From Agrococcus sp. KRD186 (GTDB lineage: Bacteria; Actinomycetota; Actinomycetes; Actinomycetales; Microbacteriaceae): a stretch of 64,000 bases of DNA. The stretch spans positions 1,581,691 to 1,645,690 of the forward strand of contig NZ_JABFAP010000001.1 in the NCBI RefSeq assembly GCF_017168255.1, in the 5' to 3' direction. A model generated the notes under the pieces. That model ran no database searches and was not told where the DNA came from. It saw only the letters and a list, made by a program, of their open reading frames with translations. Numbering within the stretch: position 1 is the first letter of the stretch; every line of letters begins with the position of its first letter. The position numbers were made by a program, and so were the translations under genes. Positions 16,015 through 27,490 of the stretch are shown here, one piece after another.

Positions 16015-16572
16015 TCAGAACTGGATGCGGGGCGGCTCGGCGACGGCGCCGGCGTGGTCGATCTCGAAGAACTCCCGCGGTGCCCTGACCGACTTCGCCC
16101 ACATCGAGGCGGGGAAGCGCCGCGCCCTCGCGTTCAGCTCGCGCGCACCGGTGTTGTAGTCCCGCCGGCGCGCCTGGGCGTCGTCGTCGAGGGTCGCGAG
16201 CGCGGCCCGCGCCTCGGCCGCGTCGGATCCGGCGGGCTGCGCACCGGCCGCCTGCACGAGCGGGCGCAGCATCCGCTGCACCTCGCCCTCGGCGGCGGCC
16301 TTGGACCCGGGACGGTCGGCGCGCTCGAGCGCGGTGAACGCATCCGCCGCCTGCGTGCGCTGCTGCTCGCCCGCCGTGGCCAGCAGCGGCTCCGCGACCT
16401 GTCTGCGGCGCTCCAGGGTGGTGGCGAGGGCCTCCCAGCGCTCGTCGACCGTCGCGCCGAGTCGGCGGAGCGAGGAGCGCGCCGCGATGCCCCACGCGAG
16501 CACGATGAGTGCCAGCACGACCAGGGCGCCGACGACGATCCAGACGATGAGGAGGGGGTCCATGGCTTCCAT
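16015..16572 (-). CDS. LemA family protein
   Basis: 185 residues: N-terminal membrane helix (about 7-27), then a helical bundle with the LemA pattern (LRRLGATVDERWEALATTLERR, ending REFFEID and PPRIQF). LemA proteins are membrane-anchored with an exposed helical domain; function is poorly defined and no usual partner (TPM-domain or M48 protease gene) is beside it. ATG at 16572 or 16563; neither has a strong ribosome site. It lies 36 nt after the FAD oxidase gene, so may be co-transcribed. Confidence 0.85.
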   Translation of the reverse strand: MEAMDPLLIVWIVVGALVVLALIVLAWGIAARSSLRRLGATVDERWEALATTLERRRQVAEPLLATAGEQQRTQAADAFTALERADRPGSKAAAEGEVQRMLRPLVQAAGAQPAGSDAAEARAALATLDDDAQARRRDYNTGARELNARARRFPASMWAKSVRAPREFFEIDHAGAVAEPPRIQF

Positions 16573-16608
16573 GCTAGGCCGATCCGCGGCGCGGATCCGG
16601 CGCTGCGC

Positions 16609-17901
16609 TCAGGTGCCGAGCACCCTCGTGGTCCAGGCGCTCGCGAAGACGCGCTCGGGGTCGAGCTCGTCGCGGATCGCCAGGAAGTCGGCGAAGCCCG
16701 GGAACCGCTCGGCCAGCTGCGGTGCCCGCAGCGAGTGCAGCTTGCCCCAGTGCGGGCGGCCGTCGTGCGCGAGCAGGATGGGCTCGACCAGCTCGAACAG
16801 CGGCCGCGGATCCTCGCGCCACCAGCGGTGCGCGGCGATGTACGCGGTCTCGCGGCCGTTGGCGGTCGACAGCAGCGCGTCGTCGGCGCCGATCGCGCGC
16901 ACCTCGAACGGGAACGTGGGCACCAGGGATGCGCGCCGCAGCGCCCGGTCGATCTCGCGCAGCGCCTCCGGCATCGCCGCCACCGGGATGCCGTATTCGA
17001 GCTCGCGGAAGCGCACCGCACGCTCGGCGGAGAACACCTGATGGCTGGGCTCGACGAAGCGGCCCCGCGCCATGCCTCTGGCGGCCACCTCGTTGACCGC
17101 CCGCGACGCGGCCGGCACCAGCGCGCTGAGCGTCAGCAGCGCACTGTGGCCGACGTCGGTGAGCACCTGCTCGTCGATGAAGCGGCCGATCGCCGAGCGC
17201 GGGGCGAGCGGACCGTCGACACGGGTGTTCGACTTCGTCACCGCGAGCGAGGTGGCGGCGAACCAGTAGAACTCGAAGTGGTCGGTGCGGCGCAGCAGGC
17301 CCTGCCAGTCGTCGAGCACGGCGTCGAGCTCGACTGCGGCCTCGATCGCCTCGAGCGCGAAGGCCGGCACGCATCGCAGCGTGACGTCGACGAGCACGCC
17401 GAGCACCCCGAGGCCCAGCCTGATCGCCGGCAGCAGCTCGGGCCGCTCGGTCTCGCTCACGTGCAGCACGCGGCCCTCGGCGGTGACGAGCGTGGCAGCG
17501 ACGACGGATGCGCCGATCGACTGATGGCGGATGCCGGTGCCGTGGGTGCCGGTGGAGATGGCGCCGGCGATGGTCTGCCGGTCGATGTCGCCGAGGTTGT
17601 CGAGCGCCAGCCCCTGCTCGGCCAGCAGCTCGGAGAGCTCACGGATGGTGGTGCCGGCGCGCACCGTGACCAGGCGTCCGGGCGCGTCGAGCGCGACCAC
17701 GCCGCGGAGCGCGTCGACGGTCAGCTGCACGTCGTCGGGCCGCGCCGCCGCAGAGAAGGAATGGCTGCTGCCGACCGGGCGGATGGTGCGGCGCTGCTGC
17801 CGCGCGTGCTCCACGTCGCGCCGGACCTCGTCGATCGTCGTGGGTGCGTGCACCCGGCTCGGCGCGGCGCGCTGCGAGCGCGCCCAGTTCCTCCATGTCA
17901 C
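16609..17901 (-). CDS. FAD-linked sugar-lactone oxidase (gulono/arabinono-lactone oxidase type)
   Basis: 430-residue oxidase. The N-terminal PCMH-type FAD domain has RPVGSSHSF, ISTGTHGTG and GASVVAATLVTAEG; the C-terminal ALO domain ends PHWGKLHSLRAPQLAERFPGF with the catalytic Lys of the HWGK motif. Related enzymes oxidise aldonolactones or alditols with oxygen. The GTG at 17901 overlaps the preceding aldolase-like gene by 4 nt (GTGA). The substrate may be linked to the neighbouring PLP enzyme, but this cannot be read from sequence. Confidence 0.88.
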   Translation of the reverse strand: MTWRNWARSQRAAPSRVHAPTTIDEVRRDVEHARQQRRTIRPVGSSHSFSAAARPDDVQLTVDALRGVVALDAPGRLVTVRAGTTIRELSELLAEQGLALDNLGDIDRQTIAGAISTGTHGTGIRHQSIGASVVAATLVTAEGRVLHVSETERPELLPAIRLGLGVLGVLVDVTLRCVPAFALEAIEAAVELDAVLDDWQGLLRRTDHFEFYWFAATSLAVTKSNTRVDGPLAPRSAIGRFIDEQVLTDVGHSALLTLSALVPAASRAVNEVAARGMARGRFVEPSHQVFSAERAVRFRELEYGIPVAAMPEALREIDRALRRASLVPTFPFEVRAIGADDALLSTANGRETAYIAAHRWWREDPRPLFELVEPILLAHDGRPHWGKLHSLRAPQLAERFPGFADFLAIRDELDPERVFASAWTTRVLGT

Positions 17902-19115
17902 AGCAGCTTCCTCCCCTCCCCACGGTACGTGGGAAGGGTGGAGATGACCTGATCGCCCGCCACCAGGTGCAGCACGTCGGTGCGCTCGCACAGCTCGCCC
18001 GCCTTCGCGTGGCGCAGCCAGACGCGGTCGCCGAGCCGCAGCCGGTCGGCAGTGGCGCCGCGGACCGGCGTCTGCACCTCGCCCGGCCCCTCGCCGGGAT
18101 CGATGCGCAGCCCCGGCGGCCAGGCGATCACCGGGTCGCGGTCGACGATGCGCGGGCCGGAGGCGACCCAGCCTCCCCCGAGCAGCGTCACGATGCCGGG
18201 GCCGGGCCTGCGCACGACCGGCAGCGCGAACGCGAGCGCCGGCGCGGGTCGGAAGTCGCGGTAGCCGTCGAACAGGTGCGCGCCGAAGATGCCGCTGCCG
18301 GCGCCGATCTCGGTGACGGCCTGGTCCGCCGCGGTCGACTCGATCGATCCCGTGCCGCCGCCGTTGACGAACTCGAGCTGCGCGACCTCGCGCACTGCGG
18401 CCACCGCTGCGGCGCGGCGCTCGCGCAGGTCGGCGGCCGAGCGGCGCTGCATCGCGCGCACCATGAGCGCGGGACTCCGCCCGCGGCGCGTGCCGTCCTG
18501 CACGCCCGCGACCTGCGCCTCGTACGACATGATCCCGACGAGGCGGAAGCCCCCGCGCGCGACCACCGCGCGGGCGAGCCCGCCGAGCTGCTGCGGTGAG
18601 CGCAGCGGCGAGCGCAGCACGCCGGCACGCCAGCGCCCGAGCTCGAACGCGGCGTCGAGCTCGATGGCGACACGGATCTCCGGATGGCCGGGGATCGCCG
18701 CATCGATGCTGTCGAGGTGCTCGACGCTGTCGATCATGATCGTCACGCGCTCGAGCGCGCGGTCGTCGGCCGCGAGCGCGCGCAGCGCGGAGCGGTCGGT
18801 GGTGGGATAGCCCAGCAGCACGTCGTCGACGGTGGCCGAGAGCCACAGCGCCTCCGGCAGGGTCGCCGCCAGCACGCCGTGCCAGCCGGGCGTGGCCAGC
18901 ACCGCCTCGATGACGGCTCGGCTGCGCACCGACTTCGTCGCCAGCCGCAGGGTCGTGCCGTCGGCGCGAACGACCATGGCGCGTGTGTTTGCGGCGAGCG
19001 CCTCGAGCGAGACCGCGGCGAAGGGGCCGTCGATCGCGGCGGTGGCCGCATCCATCCGCTGCCAGTGCTGCTCGGGCGACCAGGGGCCGGCTGCCGCGAG
19101 GTCGAGCGGCATCAT
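17898..19115 (-). CDS. PLP amino-acid deaminase/D-threonine aldolase-like enzyme
   Basis: 405-residue alanine-racemase-fold enzyme. The Schiff-base Lys is K61 in LRLATKSVRS; glycine-rich phosphate loops are VNGGGTGSIE and EIGAGSG. The C-terminal domain has the metal-site pattern WLRHAKAGELCER seen in D-threonine aldolase and D-serine dehydratase relatives. It probably cleaves or deaminates a D-hydroxyamino acid. It overlaps the tetR gene upstream by 4 nt and the FAD oxidase downstream by 4 nt, forming a tightly coupled operon. Confidence 0.83.
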   Translation of the reverse strand: MMPLDLAAAGPWSPEQHWQRMDAATAAIDGPFAAVSLEALAANTRAMVVRADGTTLRLATKSVRSRAVIEAVLATPGWHGVLAATLPEALWLSATVDDVLLGYPTTDRSALRALAADDRALERVTIMIDSVEHLDSIDAAIPGHPEIRVAIELDAAFELGRWRAGVLRSPLRSPQQLGGLARAVVARGGFRLVGIMSYEAQVAGVQDGTRRGRSPALMVRAMQRRSAADLRERRAAAVAAVREVAQLEFVNGGGTGSIESTAADQAVTEIGAGSGIFGAHLFDGYRDFRPAPALAFALPVVRRPGPGIVTLLGGGWVASGPRIVDRDPVIAWPPGLRIDPGEGPGEVQTPVRGATADRLRLGDRVWLRHAKAGELCERTDVLHLVAGDQVISTLPTYRGEGRKLL

Positions 19116-19717
19116 CGCTCGCCCATCACTGCCGCCGCGAGCATGGGCGCCGCCGCCTCGACGAAGCGCCGCGACGCCGCCGCGTCGCCCGTGCGCAGCA
19201 TGCAGTAGGTGAGGCCGTCGGTGACATGCAGCACGAGCTGCGAGAGCTCATCGAGCGGCTGCTGCGGCTCGACCTCGAGCTGCTCGCAGATCGCCGAGAT
19301 GACTGTCGAGACGATCTCGACGTAGCGCGTCTGCACCTCGCCGGGCAGATGGGCGAGTGACGGCGTGCGCCTGCAGTAGGCCATGATCTCCATCACCGCC
19401 AGCTCGTACTCGGGGTGCTCCGAGAAGCGGTCGACCCAATCGTGCAGCACGCCGCGCACCGCGTCGACCGGGCTCGCGCTGGCCGAGAACGGGGTCGGGA
19501 CCTCGCCGACCCGCGGCAGCACGACGTAGGCGTAGGCCTCGCCGATCATCTGGTCGCGCGAGTCGAACACGTAGTGGAAGGTCGCCAGCGGCACGCCCGC
19601 CTCGGCGACGATCGCGCGCACCGTCGCGCCGTGCATCCCCTCGCGGGCGATCACGCGCAGGCCGGCCTCGACCAGATCCCTGCGGCGCTCCTCAGCCGGC
19701 TTCCGCGTCACCCGCAC
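19112..19717 (-). CDS. TetR-family regulator, first gene of its operon
   Basis: 201 residues with an N-terminal TetR helix-turn-helix (about 28-58, ATVRAIVAEAGVPLATFHYVF) and an all-helical ligand-binding domain. GTG at 19717 with GGAG upstream. It precedes the PLP enzyme and the FAD oxidase with 4-nt overlaps and so is expected to control its own operon; a 14-bp inverted repeat lies 18 bp upstream. The effector may be the operon's substrate. Confidence 0.88.
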   Translation of the reverse strand: MRVTRKPAEERRRDLVEAGLRVIAREGMHGATVRAIVAEAGVPLATFHYVFDSRDQMIGEAYAYVVLPRVGEVPTPFSASASPVDAVRGVLHDWVDRFSEHPEYELAVMEIMAYCRRTPSLAHLPGEVQTRYVEIVSTVISAICEQLEVEPQQPLDELSQLVLHVTDGLTYCMLRTGDAAASRRFVEAAAPMLAAAVMGER

Positions 19718-19735
19718 TCCGATCCTCGCTCGACT

Positions 19736-19749
19736 TGGACGCTTGTCCA
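19736..19749. promoter_or_regulatory. Candidate TetR operator
   Basis: Inverted repeat TGGAC-GCTT-GTCCA, 18 bp upstream of the tetR GTG. Short arms with a 4-bp spacer suit a TetR dimer. Inferred from position only. Confidence 0.45.
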
Positions 19750-19763
19750 GGTTCCACCATACG

Positions 19764-19800
19764 ACAGCGCCGCGCCCCTCGATGCAGGGCGCGGCGCTGT
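19764..19800 (-). terminator. Terminator of ndh
   Basis: Perfect 14-bp GC-rich stem (19764-19777 with 19787-19800) and a 9-nt loop, 17 nt past the ndh stop on the minus strand. No U-run follows, as is common in high-GC terminators. Confidence 0.78.
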
Positions 19801-19816
19801 GACGTGCGGTCGGAGA

Positions 19817-21151
19817 CTAGGCGTCGACCTTGGGCTTCGGGCGCGATGCGAAGGTCTCGAAGGCCACGCGCGGCTGCTCGCGGTCCGAGAGCTCTGCGAA
19901 GTCGCGACCCAGCCAGAACTGGTTCCACCAGTCGCCGAACACGCGGAGCTTGCGCTCCCACATCGGCATGGCCATCCCGTGGTAGCCGCGGTGCATCAGC
20001 CAGGCGATCGGGCCCTTGATGGCGAACTTGCCCTTCTGGAACACGCCGTTCCAGAGCCCGAGGCCCGCCACGGCGCCCTCGTTGGCGTGGATGTACTCGC
20101 GCGGCGCCTCGTCGCGCAGCACGGCGACGATGTTCTTCGCCAGCAGCTTCGCCTGGCGCACGGCGTGCTGGGCGTTCGGCACGCAGAAGCCGCCCGGCCC
20201 AGGGGTGCTCGACTTGTCGGGCACGGCCGAGACATCACCGGCGGTCCAGGCATCCGGCACCACGACGCCGTCGCGCGCGACCTGCAGGGTCGCGAGCGCG
20301 GTGATGCGGCCGCGGTCGTCGAGCGGCAGGTCGGTGGCCCGCACGACCGGGTTGGCCATGACGCCTGCGGTCCAGATGATCAGGTCGGAGCCGAAGCGCT
20401 CGCCGGTCGAGAGCTCGACGACGCCGTCGACGGCGCCCTGCAGCTGCGTCTCGAGGTGCACGTTGACGCCGCGCTTGCGCAGGTCCTCGACGACCCAGAG
20501 CGCGGTCTGCTCGGAGACCTCCGGCATGATGCGGCCCATCGCCTCGACGAGGTGGAACGAGACATCCTCGAAGGCGATCTCGCGGAAGCGCGAGAGCAGG
20601 TAGGTGGCGAAGTCGCGCAGCTCGGCGATCGTCTCGATGCCGGCGAAGCCGCCGCCGACGACCGTGACGTTCAGGAGCCGGTCGCGCTCGGGGCCCTCGG
20701 GCAGCGCAGCCGCCTTGGCGAAGTTCGAGATCAGGCGGTCGCGCACGGCCGCGGCCTCCTCGATCGTCTTCATGCCGATCGCCTCATCGGCGACGCCCGG
20801 GATCGGGAAGGTGCGCGAGACGGAGCCGGCGGTCATGACGATCACGTCGTACTCGAGGGTGCGCTCCTCAGCCAGCTCGGGCTTGATGGTGGCGACCTTG
20901 TTCGCGTGATCGATGTTCGTGACCTTCGCCTGCACGATCTTCGTGCGGGCCAGGTGGCGACGCAGCGTCACCACCGCGTGGCGCGGCTCGATCGATCCGG
21001 CTGCGACCTCCGGCAGGAACGGCAGGTAGCTCATGTACGGCAGCGGGTCGACGATGGTGATCTCCGCCTCGGAGTCGCCCAGCTGGCGCTCCAGCCCACG
21101 TGCGGTGTAGAGACCGGCGTAGCCGCCTCCGACGATCAGGATCTTGTTCAC
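19817..21151 (-). CDS. ndh: Type II NADH:quinone oxidoreductase
   Basis: 444-residue single-subunit dehydrogenase that oxidises NADH and reduces menaquinone without pumping protons. Two Rossmann motifs: FAD GGGYAGLY (8-15) and NADH VVGGGFAGIE (about 164-173). The quinone-site pattern NAQHAVRQAKLLAKN and the amphipathic C-terminal membrane-binding region (FGDWWNQFWLGRDF) also fit NDH-2. The ATG at 21151 begins MNKILIVGGG. Transcribed alone, with its own terminator. Confidence 0.94.
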   Translation of the reverse strand: MNKILIVGGGYAGLYTARGLERQLGDSEAEITIVDPLPYMSYLPFLPEVAAGSIEPRHAVVTLRRHLARTKIVQAKVTNIDHANKVATIKPELAEERTLEYDVIVMTAGSVSRTFPIPGVADEAIGMKTIEEAAAVRDRLISNFAKAAALPEGPERDRLLNVTVVGGGFAGIETIAELRDFATYLLSRFREIAFEDVSFHLVEAMGRIMPEVSEQTALWVVEDLRKRGVNVHLETQLQGAVDGVVELSTGERFGSDLIIWTAGVMANPVVRATDLPLDDRGRITALATLQVARDGVVVPDAWTAGDVSAVPDKSSTPGPGGFCVPNAQHAVRQAKLLAKNIVAVLRDEAPREYIHANEGAVAGLGLWNGVFQKGKFAIKGPIAWLMHRGYHGMAMPMWERKLRVFGDWWNQFWLGRDFAELSDREQPRVAFETFASRPKPKVDA

Positions 21152-21205
21152 AGACGCACTTCTTCCCCAGGTATCAGATGTGGATGCTCAATGATTCTAC
21201 CGCGC

Positions 21206-21730
21206 TCAGGATGCGGGCATTCCGGCGGCGGAGCCCCGCGCGCCCGGTGCGCAGACGCACACCGCGGGCGACCACTCCCCCAGCTCGAGCGTCAGATCGC
21301 CGATCGGATTCACGCCCGGGCCCGCCGCCAGCGCGTGCGCGAGCACGGCGTGCAGGCACTTCACGCGCGTCGGCATGCCCCCGGCGCTGATGCCCGCGAT
21401 CTCCTCGACATGCCCGTGCGCCTCTCGGTCGGCGAGGTACACCGCATGGGCCGCGGCATACGCATCCGCCATCTCTGGCTCGCGCAGCCGCTCCTGCAGC
21501 TCGGCCATCGTGCCGTCGGCCTCGAGGTGCGAGGCGGATGCGGTGGCACCGGGATGGGTGAGGTAGTAGAAGGTCGGGAAGGGGGTGCCGTCGGGCAGCC
21601 GCGGGCTCGTCACCACCACGGTGGGGGCGCCGCAGGCGCAGCGCGCGCCGATGCCGATGACGCCGCGCATCGTACGGCCCAGCTGGGCGGCCATGATCTC
21701 GAGGTCGCGCTCGGTCGCCTCGGTGATCAC
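21206..21730 (-). CDS. DUF501 protein
   Basis: 174-residue conserved actinobacterial protein, position and pattern as Rv1025. Cys-rich spots (RCACGAP near residue 30, RVKCLHA near 123, VCVCAPG near 162) could bind metal. The middle has FPTFYYLTHP and ASHLEADGTM. Function unknown. The GTG at 21730 overlaps the ftsB-like stop by 4 nt, and the order eno-ftsB-DUF501 is the common actinobacterial arrangement. Confidence 0.88.
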   Translation of the reverse strand: MITEATERDLEIMAAQLGRTMRGVIGIGARCACGAPTVVVTSPRLPDGTPFPTFYYLTHPGATASASHLEADGTMAELQERLREPEMADAYAAAHAVYLADREAHGHVEEIAGISAGGMPTRVKCLHAVLAHALAAGPGVNPIGDLTLELGEWSPAVCVCAPGARGSAAGMPAS

Positions 21731-22179
21731 TGCGGCTCCGGCGCCGGGCCGGGCTCGGGCGGCGCCTGCGCGGTCAGGCCCGCGAGCAGGAAGGAGCCGG
21801 CGGCCGCCGCCGTCCAGTCGTCGGTGGGCGCCTCGAGCGTGGCGGCCGGCACCTCGCTCGATGCGGTCTCGAGCGCCGAGCGGTCGTCGAGCAGCACGAA
21901 GCTCGTCTCGCCCGGGTAGACGAAGAAGAGCCGGTCGCGGGCCTGCGCCTCGATGTACGCCGGGTCCTCCCAGCGCGCGGCCTCGGTCTGGAGGGTCTCG
22001 ACGTTCGCCTGCTGGCCGGCGACCTGCGCCTCGAGCGCTGCGATGTCGCGGCGCTGCTCGAGCAGCAGCCCGACCGTGGGGGCCAGCACGACGAAGCCAG
22101 CCACCACCAGCCCGACGACGACCAGCAGCAGCCATGACACGCGCAGCTGCCCGAGGGCGACGTCAGACGAGGTGGGCAC
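21727..22179 (-). CDS. ftsB: FtsB/DivIC-type septum formation initiator
   Basis: 150-residue bitopic protein: short cytoplasmic N-terminus, membrane helix (about 15-37), coiled coil (LLEQRRDIAALEAQVAGQQANVETLQTE) and the conserved WEDPAYIEAQARDRLFFVYPGE segment. FtsB homologues join FtsL and FtsQ in the divisome. A Pro-rich tail (QAPPEPGPAPEPQ) is extra. Downstream of eno and overlapping DUF501 by 4 nt. Confidence 0.9.
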   Translation of the reverse strand: MPTSSDVALGQLRVSWLLLVVVGLVVAGFVVLAPTVGLLLEQRRDIAALEAQVAGQQANVETLQTEAARWEDPAYIEAQARDRLFFVYPGETSFVLLDDRSALETASSEVPAATLEAPTDDWTAAAAGSFLLAGLTAQAPPEPGPAPEPQ

Positions 22180-22249
22180 CCGCCGATGCTACCGGCGGGT
22201 GCCCACCGCAGGCGGCCGAACCGCCTGTCTTCGCTGATGCGGGGTGCGC

Positions 22250-24947
<2,698 letters not shown>

Positions 24948-25040
24948 GTCTCCATTCTCCCGCACGCGCGGCGCGCGATCTGCCGCAGCCGCATCCGCGC
25001 CGTGTCCGCGCCTGCGTCCGTCCCCTGGCACCATGGGCAC

Positions 25041-25760
25041 GTGCGACGACCTTGGCCCCTCCACGACCGTGCCGTTCCCGTCGTCTCGTGGCGCATCGCG
25101 ATCGTGCTGATGGCGGTGCTGGCCGAGGCCTGGAACATCAAGAACATGCTCGCCTCGGGCGAGCGGGCCAGCGAGCACTTCGCGTACTTCACGGTGCAGG
25201 CGAACCTGCTCGTGATCGTGGTGATGCTGTGGCTGCTGCTGGTGCCGCAGGCGCGCAGGCCCGCGTGGTTCGACCACCTGCGCGGCGCCGCGACGGCCTA
25301 CATCGTGCTGACCGGCCTCGTCTACGCGGTACTGCTGGCGAAGCCCGAGGAGGTGTGGTCGTGGTCGATCGAGTTCACGAACGCCGCGCAGCACCGGGTG
25401 ATCCCGTGGCTCGTCGGGCTCGACTGGCTGCTGGTGCCGACCGCCAGGCGCATCCGCTTCGGCCGCGGGGCGTGGTGGATGCTGTACCCGCTCGCGTACC
25501 TGGGCTGCTCGTGGCTGCGCGGCGGGATGATCGACGGCTGGTACCCGTACCCCTTCCTCGATCCGGGCGTGCACGGCGGATGGGCGGGGCTGGTGTGGCC
25601 GACCGGGCAGGTGCTGCTGGCGTTCCTGCTCGGCATCTTCCTGGTGGCCGGCGTCGGGCGGCTGCGCTACCGGGAGTCGGGGGCCTCGCGCTCCTCGGCG
25701 AGCTTGGCCGCGAAGCCGTCGAGCACGAGCTCGAGCCCCCACTCGAACTCGTCGCCGTAG
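25041..25760 (+). CDS. Pr6Pr family membrane protein
   Basis: 239 residues, about six membrane helices with the conserved pattern AYFTVQANLLVIVVML and the helix-6 segment containing YPYPFLDPGVHGGW, typical of Pr6Pr (FAR-17a/AIG1-like) proteins of unknown function. The GTG at 25041 is the likely start. The last 94 nt overlap, tail to tail, the end of the convergent tetR gene, giving an odd Ser-rich end (SRSSASLAAKPSSTSSS). That extension probably reflects the antisense strand rather than a domain. Confidence 0.78.
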   Translation: MRRPWPLHDRAVPVVSWRIAIVLMAVLAEAWNIKNMLASGERASEHFAYFTVQANLLVIVVMLWLLLVPQARRPAWFDHLRGAATAYIVLTGLVYAVLLAKPEEVWSWSIEFTNAAQHRVIPWLVGLDWLLVPTARRIRFGRGAWWMLYPLAYLGCSWLRGGMIDGWYPYPFLDPGVHGGWAGLVWPTGQVLLAFLLGIFLVAGVGRLRYRESGASRSSASLAAKPSSTSSSPHSNSSP

Positions 25761-26341
25761 GCGTAGTCCTTGCCGACGACGAGCTCGGCCACCAGCTCGG
25801 TCAGCGCGGGGAAGCGCTCGAGCATCGGCGCCAGCTCGCCCATCATCTCCTGGGCGCCGCCGGGCTCGAAGGGCAGCTGCTGCTCGGAGCCGACGAAGCC
25901 GTAGACGTAGGCGTCGAGCACCGAGAAGGCGTGCGCGGCCAGCCGCACAGAGAAGCCGCCGGCGCGCAGCGCCGCCTGCACCGCCTCATGCCCGACGAGC
26001 AGGGCGAAGCCGGGCGAGCGGCGCGACTCGAGCAGCGAGGTGCCCCACGGATGCGCGCTCAGCACCGTGCGGGACGAGTGCGCCCGGGTGCGCAGGCCGC
26101 CCCGCCAGTCGCCGTCGGGCGCCGGGTGCTCGACCTGGGACATCAGCCAGTCGGCGAGCAGGTCGAGCAGCGCCTCCTTGCCCGCGACGTGGTGGTAGAG
26201 CGACATCGCCTCGACGCCGAGCTCGCGCCCCACGCTGCGCATGCTGACGCCCGCGAGCCCCTCGCGATCGGCGACCGCGGCGGCCGCCGCCACGATGCGC
26301 GGGGCGCTCAGCGCGGGCTTCGCTGCGGCCTGCTTCGGCAC
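25667..26341 (-). CDS. TetR-family repressor of the adjacent reductase
   Basis: 224 residues: N-terminal helix-turn-helix (AGVSMRSVGRELGVEAMSLYHHVAGKEALLDLLAD, about 28-65) and the TetR_C_1 drug-type ligand domain. ATG at 26341. Divergent from an MDR reductase gene with 107 bp between, where two TTAC-N4-GTAA palindromes lie. The arrangement indicates local repression relieved by a small hydrophobic ligand. Confidence 0.9.
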   Translation of the reverse strand: MPKQAAAKPALSAPRIVAAAAAVADREGLAGVSMRSVGRELGVEAMSLYHHVAGKEALLDLLADWLMSQVEHPAPDGDWRGGLRTRAHSSRTVLSAHPWGTSLLESRRSPGFALLVGHEAVQAALRAGGFSVRLAAHAFSVLDAYVYGFVGSEQQLPFEPGGAQEMMGELAPMLERFPALTELVAELVVGKDYAYGDEFEWGLELVLDGFAAKLAEEREAPDSR

Positions 26342-26390
26342 GGCGGCTCCTCTCGGATGCTGGGATGCGGCACATCCGCTCTTGCGTGGC

Positions 26391-26402
26391 TTACGAGTGT
26401 AA
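26391..26402. promoter_or_regulatory. TetR operator candidate, distal site
   Basis: TTAC-GAGT-GTAA, the same core as the proximal site, centred 37 bp away from it in the TetR/reductase divergent region. Confidence 0.6.
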
Positions 26403-26426
26403 AGGTACGGTCATCCCGACCCCATT

Positions 26427-26440
26427 CTTACAGGCGTAAG
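26427..26440. promoter_or_regulatory. TetR operator candidate overlapping the reductase ribosome site
   Basis: Perfect CTTAC-AGGC-GTAAG. Its right arm supplies the AAGG of the reductase Shine-Dalgarno (start at 26449). With the distal copy it forms a paired TetR site. Confidence 0.65.
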
Positions 26441-26448
26441 GAACCCGC

Positions 26449-27396
26449 ATGCGTGCCGTCGTCGTCCAGCACTACGGACCCCCGTCCGTCGCCCAGCTCA
26501 CCGAGCTCCCCTCGCCGGAGCCGAAGCCCGACCAGGTGGTGGTGCGCGTCGCCGCGGCCGCCGTCACTGCCGGCGACGCGCGCATCCGCGGCGCGAGCTT
26601 CCCACCGGGCATGGGCACGCTCGGCAGGCTCGCGCTCGGGCTGCGGGGACCGCGCAGCACGGTGCTGGGCATGGTGGTCTCGGGCACGGTCGAGGCCCTC
26701 GGCAGCAGGGTCGCCGGCTTCGCGATCGGCGACGAGGTCGCGGGCATGGCGGGCGGCCGGATGGGCGCGCACGCCGAGCTGGTGACGATCGAGGCGAAGC
26801 GCCTCGTGCACAAGCCCGCGGGCGTGTCGCACGACGCCGCTGCCGCAGCGATCTTCGGAGGCACCACCGCGCTGCACTTCCTGCACGACGTCGCCGGGCT
26901 GCAGCCCGGGCAGGACGTGCTCGTGATCGGCGCATCGGGCGCCGTCGGCACGAGCGCCGTGCAGCTCGCGACACTCGCCGGCGCGCGGGTGACGGGCGTG
27001 ACGAGCGGGCGCAACGCCGAGCTCGTGCGCACCCTCGGCGCCGACGAGGTCGTCGACTACACCACGACCGACCCGACCGCGCTGGGCCGGCGCTTCGACG
27101 TGATCATCGACGCCGTCGGCACGCTCACGCCCGCCACCGCAAGGGCGCTCGTGCGCGAGGGCGGCACCGCGGTGCTCGCGGTCGCGGGGCTGGGCGAGAT
27201 GCTGCAGTCGCGCGGACCGATCACGACCGGCACCGCGCCCGGCAGCGCCGCACTCGTCGGCCGCCTGCTGCCGCTGCTCGAGCGCGGCGAGCTCGATCCG
27301 GTGATCCAGGCGTCACTGCCGCTCGCGGAGATCGCCCGCGCCTACGAGATCGTCGACTCCGGCCGCAAGGTCGGCAACGTGGTCGTGCGGCCGTAG
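26449..27396 (+). CDS. Zinc-independent MDR quinone/enone reductase
   Basis: 315-residue NADP-dependent medium-chain reductase. N-terminal GroES-like domain (PEPKPDQVVVRVAAAAVTAGDARIRG); Rossmann motif VIGASGAVGTSAVQLA (about 163-178). The catalytic zinc Cys/His of alcohol dehydrogenases is absent, as in quinone oxidoreductases. ATG at 26449 with AAGGA 7 nt upstream. Likely induced through the divergent TetR to remove a reactive carbonyl or quinone. Confidence 0.88.
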   Translation: MRAVVVQHYGPPSVAQLTELPSPEPKPDQVVVRVAAAAVTAGDARIRGASFPPGMGTLGRLALGLRGPRSTVLGMVVSGTVEALGSRVAGFAIGDEVAGMAGGRMGAHAELVTIEAKRLVHKPAGVSHDAAAAAIFGGTTALHFLHDVAGLQPGQDVLVIGASGAVGTSAVQLATLAGARVTGVTSGRNAELVRTLGADEVVDYTTTDPTALGRRFDVIIDAVGTLTPATARALVREGGTAVLAVAGLGEMLQSRGPITTGTAPGSAALVGRLLPLLERGELDPVIQASLPLAEIARAYEIVDSGRKVGNVVVRP

Positions 27397-27490
27397 CCGC
27401 CCGCAGCTGCCGTGGTCGCGGCCCACGCCGGGCGCTCGTCACCGGCCAGCACAACGCAGGCTCGCGCGTGCGGTCGCGCCGCATGCGCAC

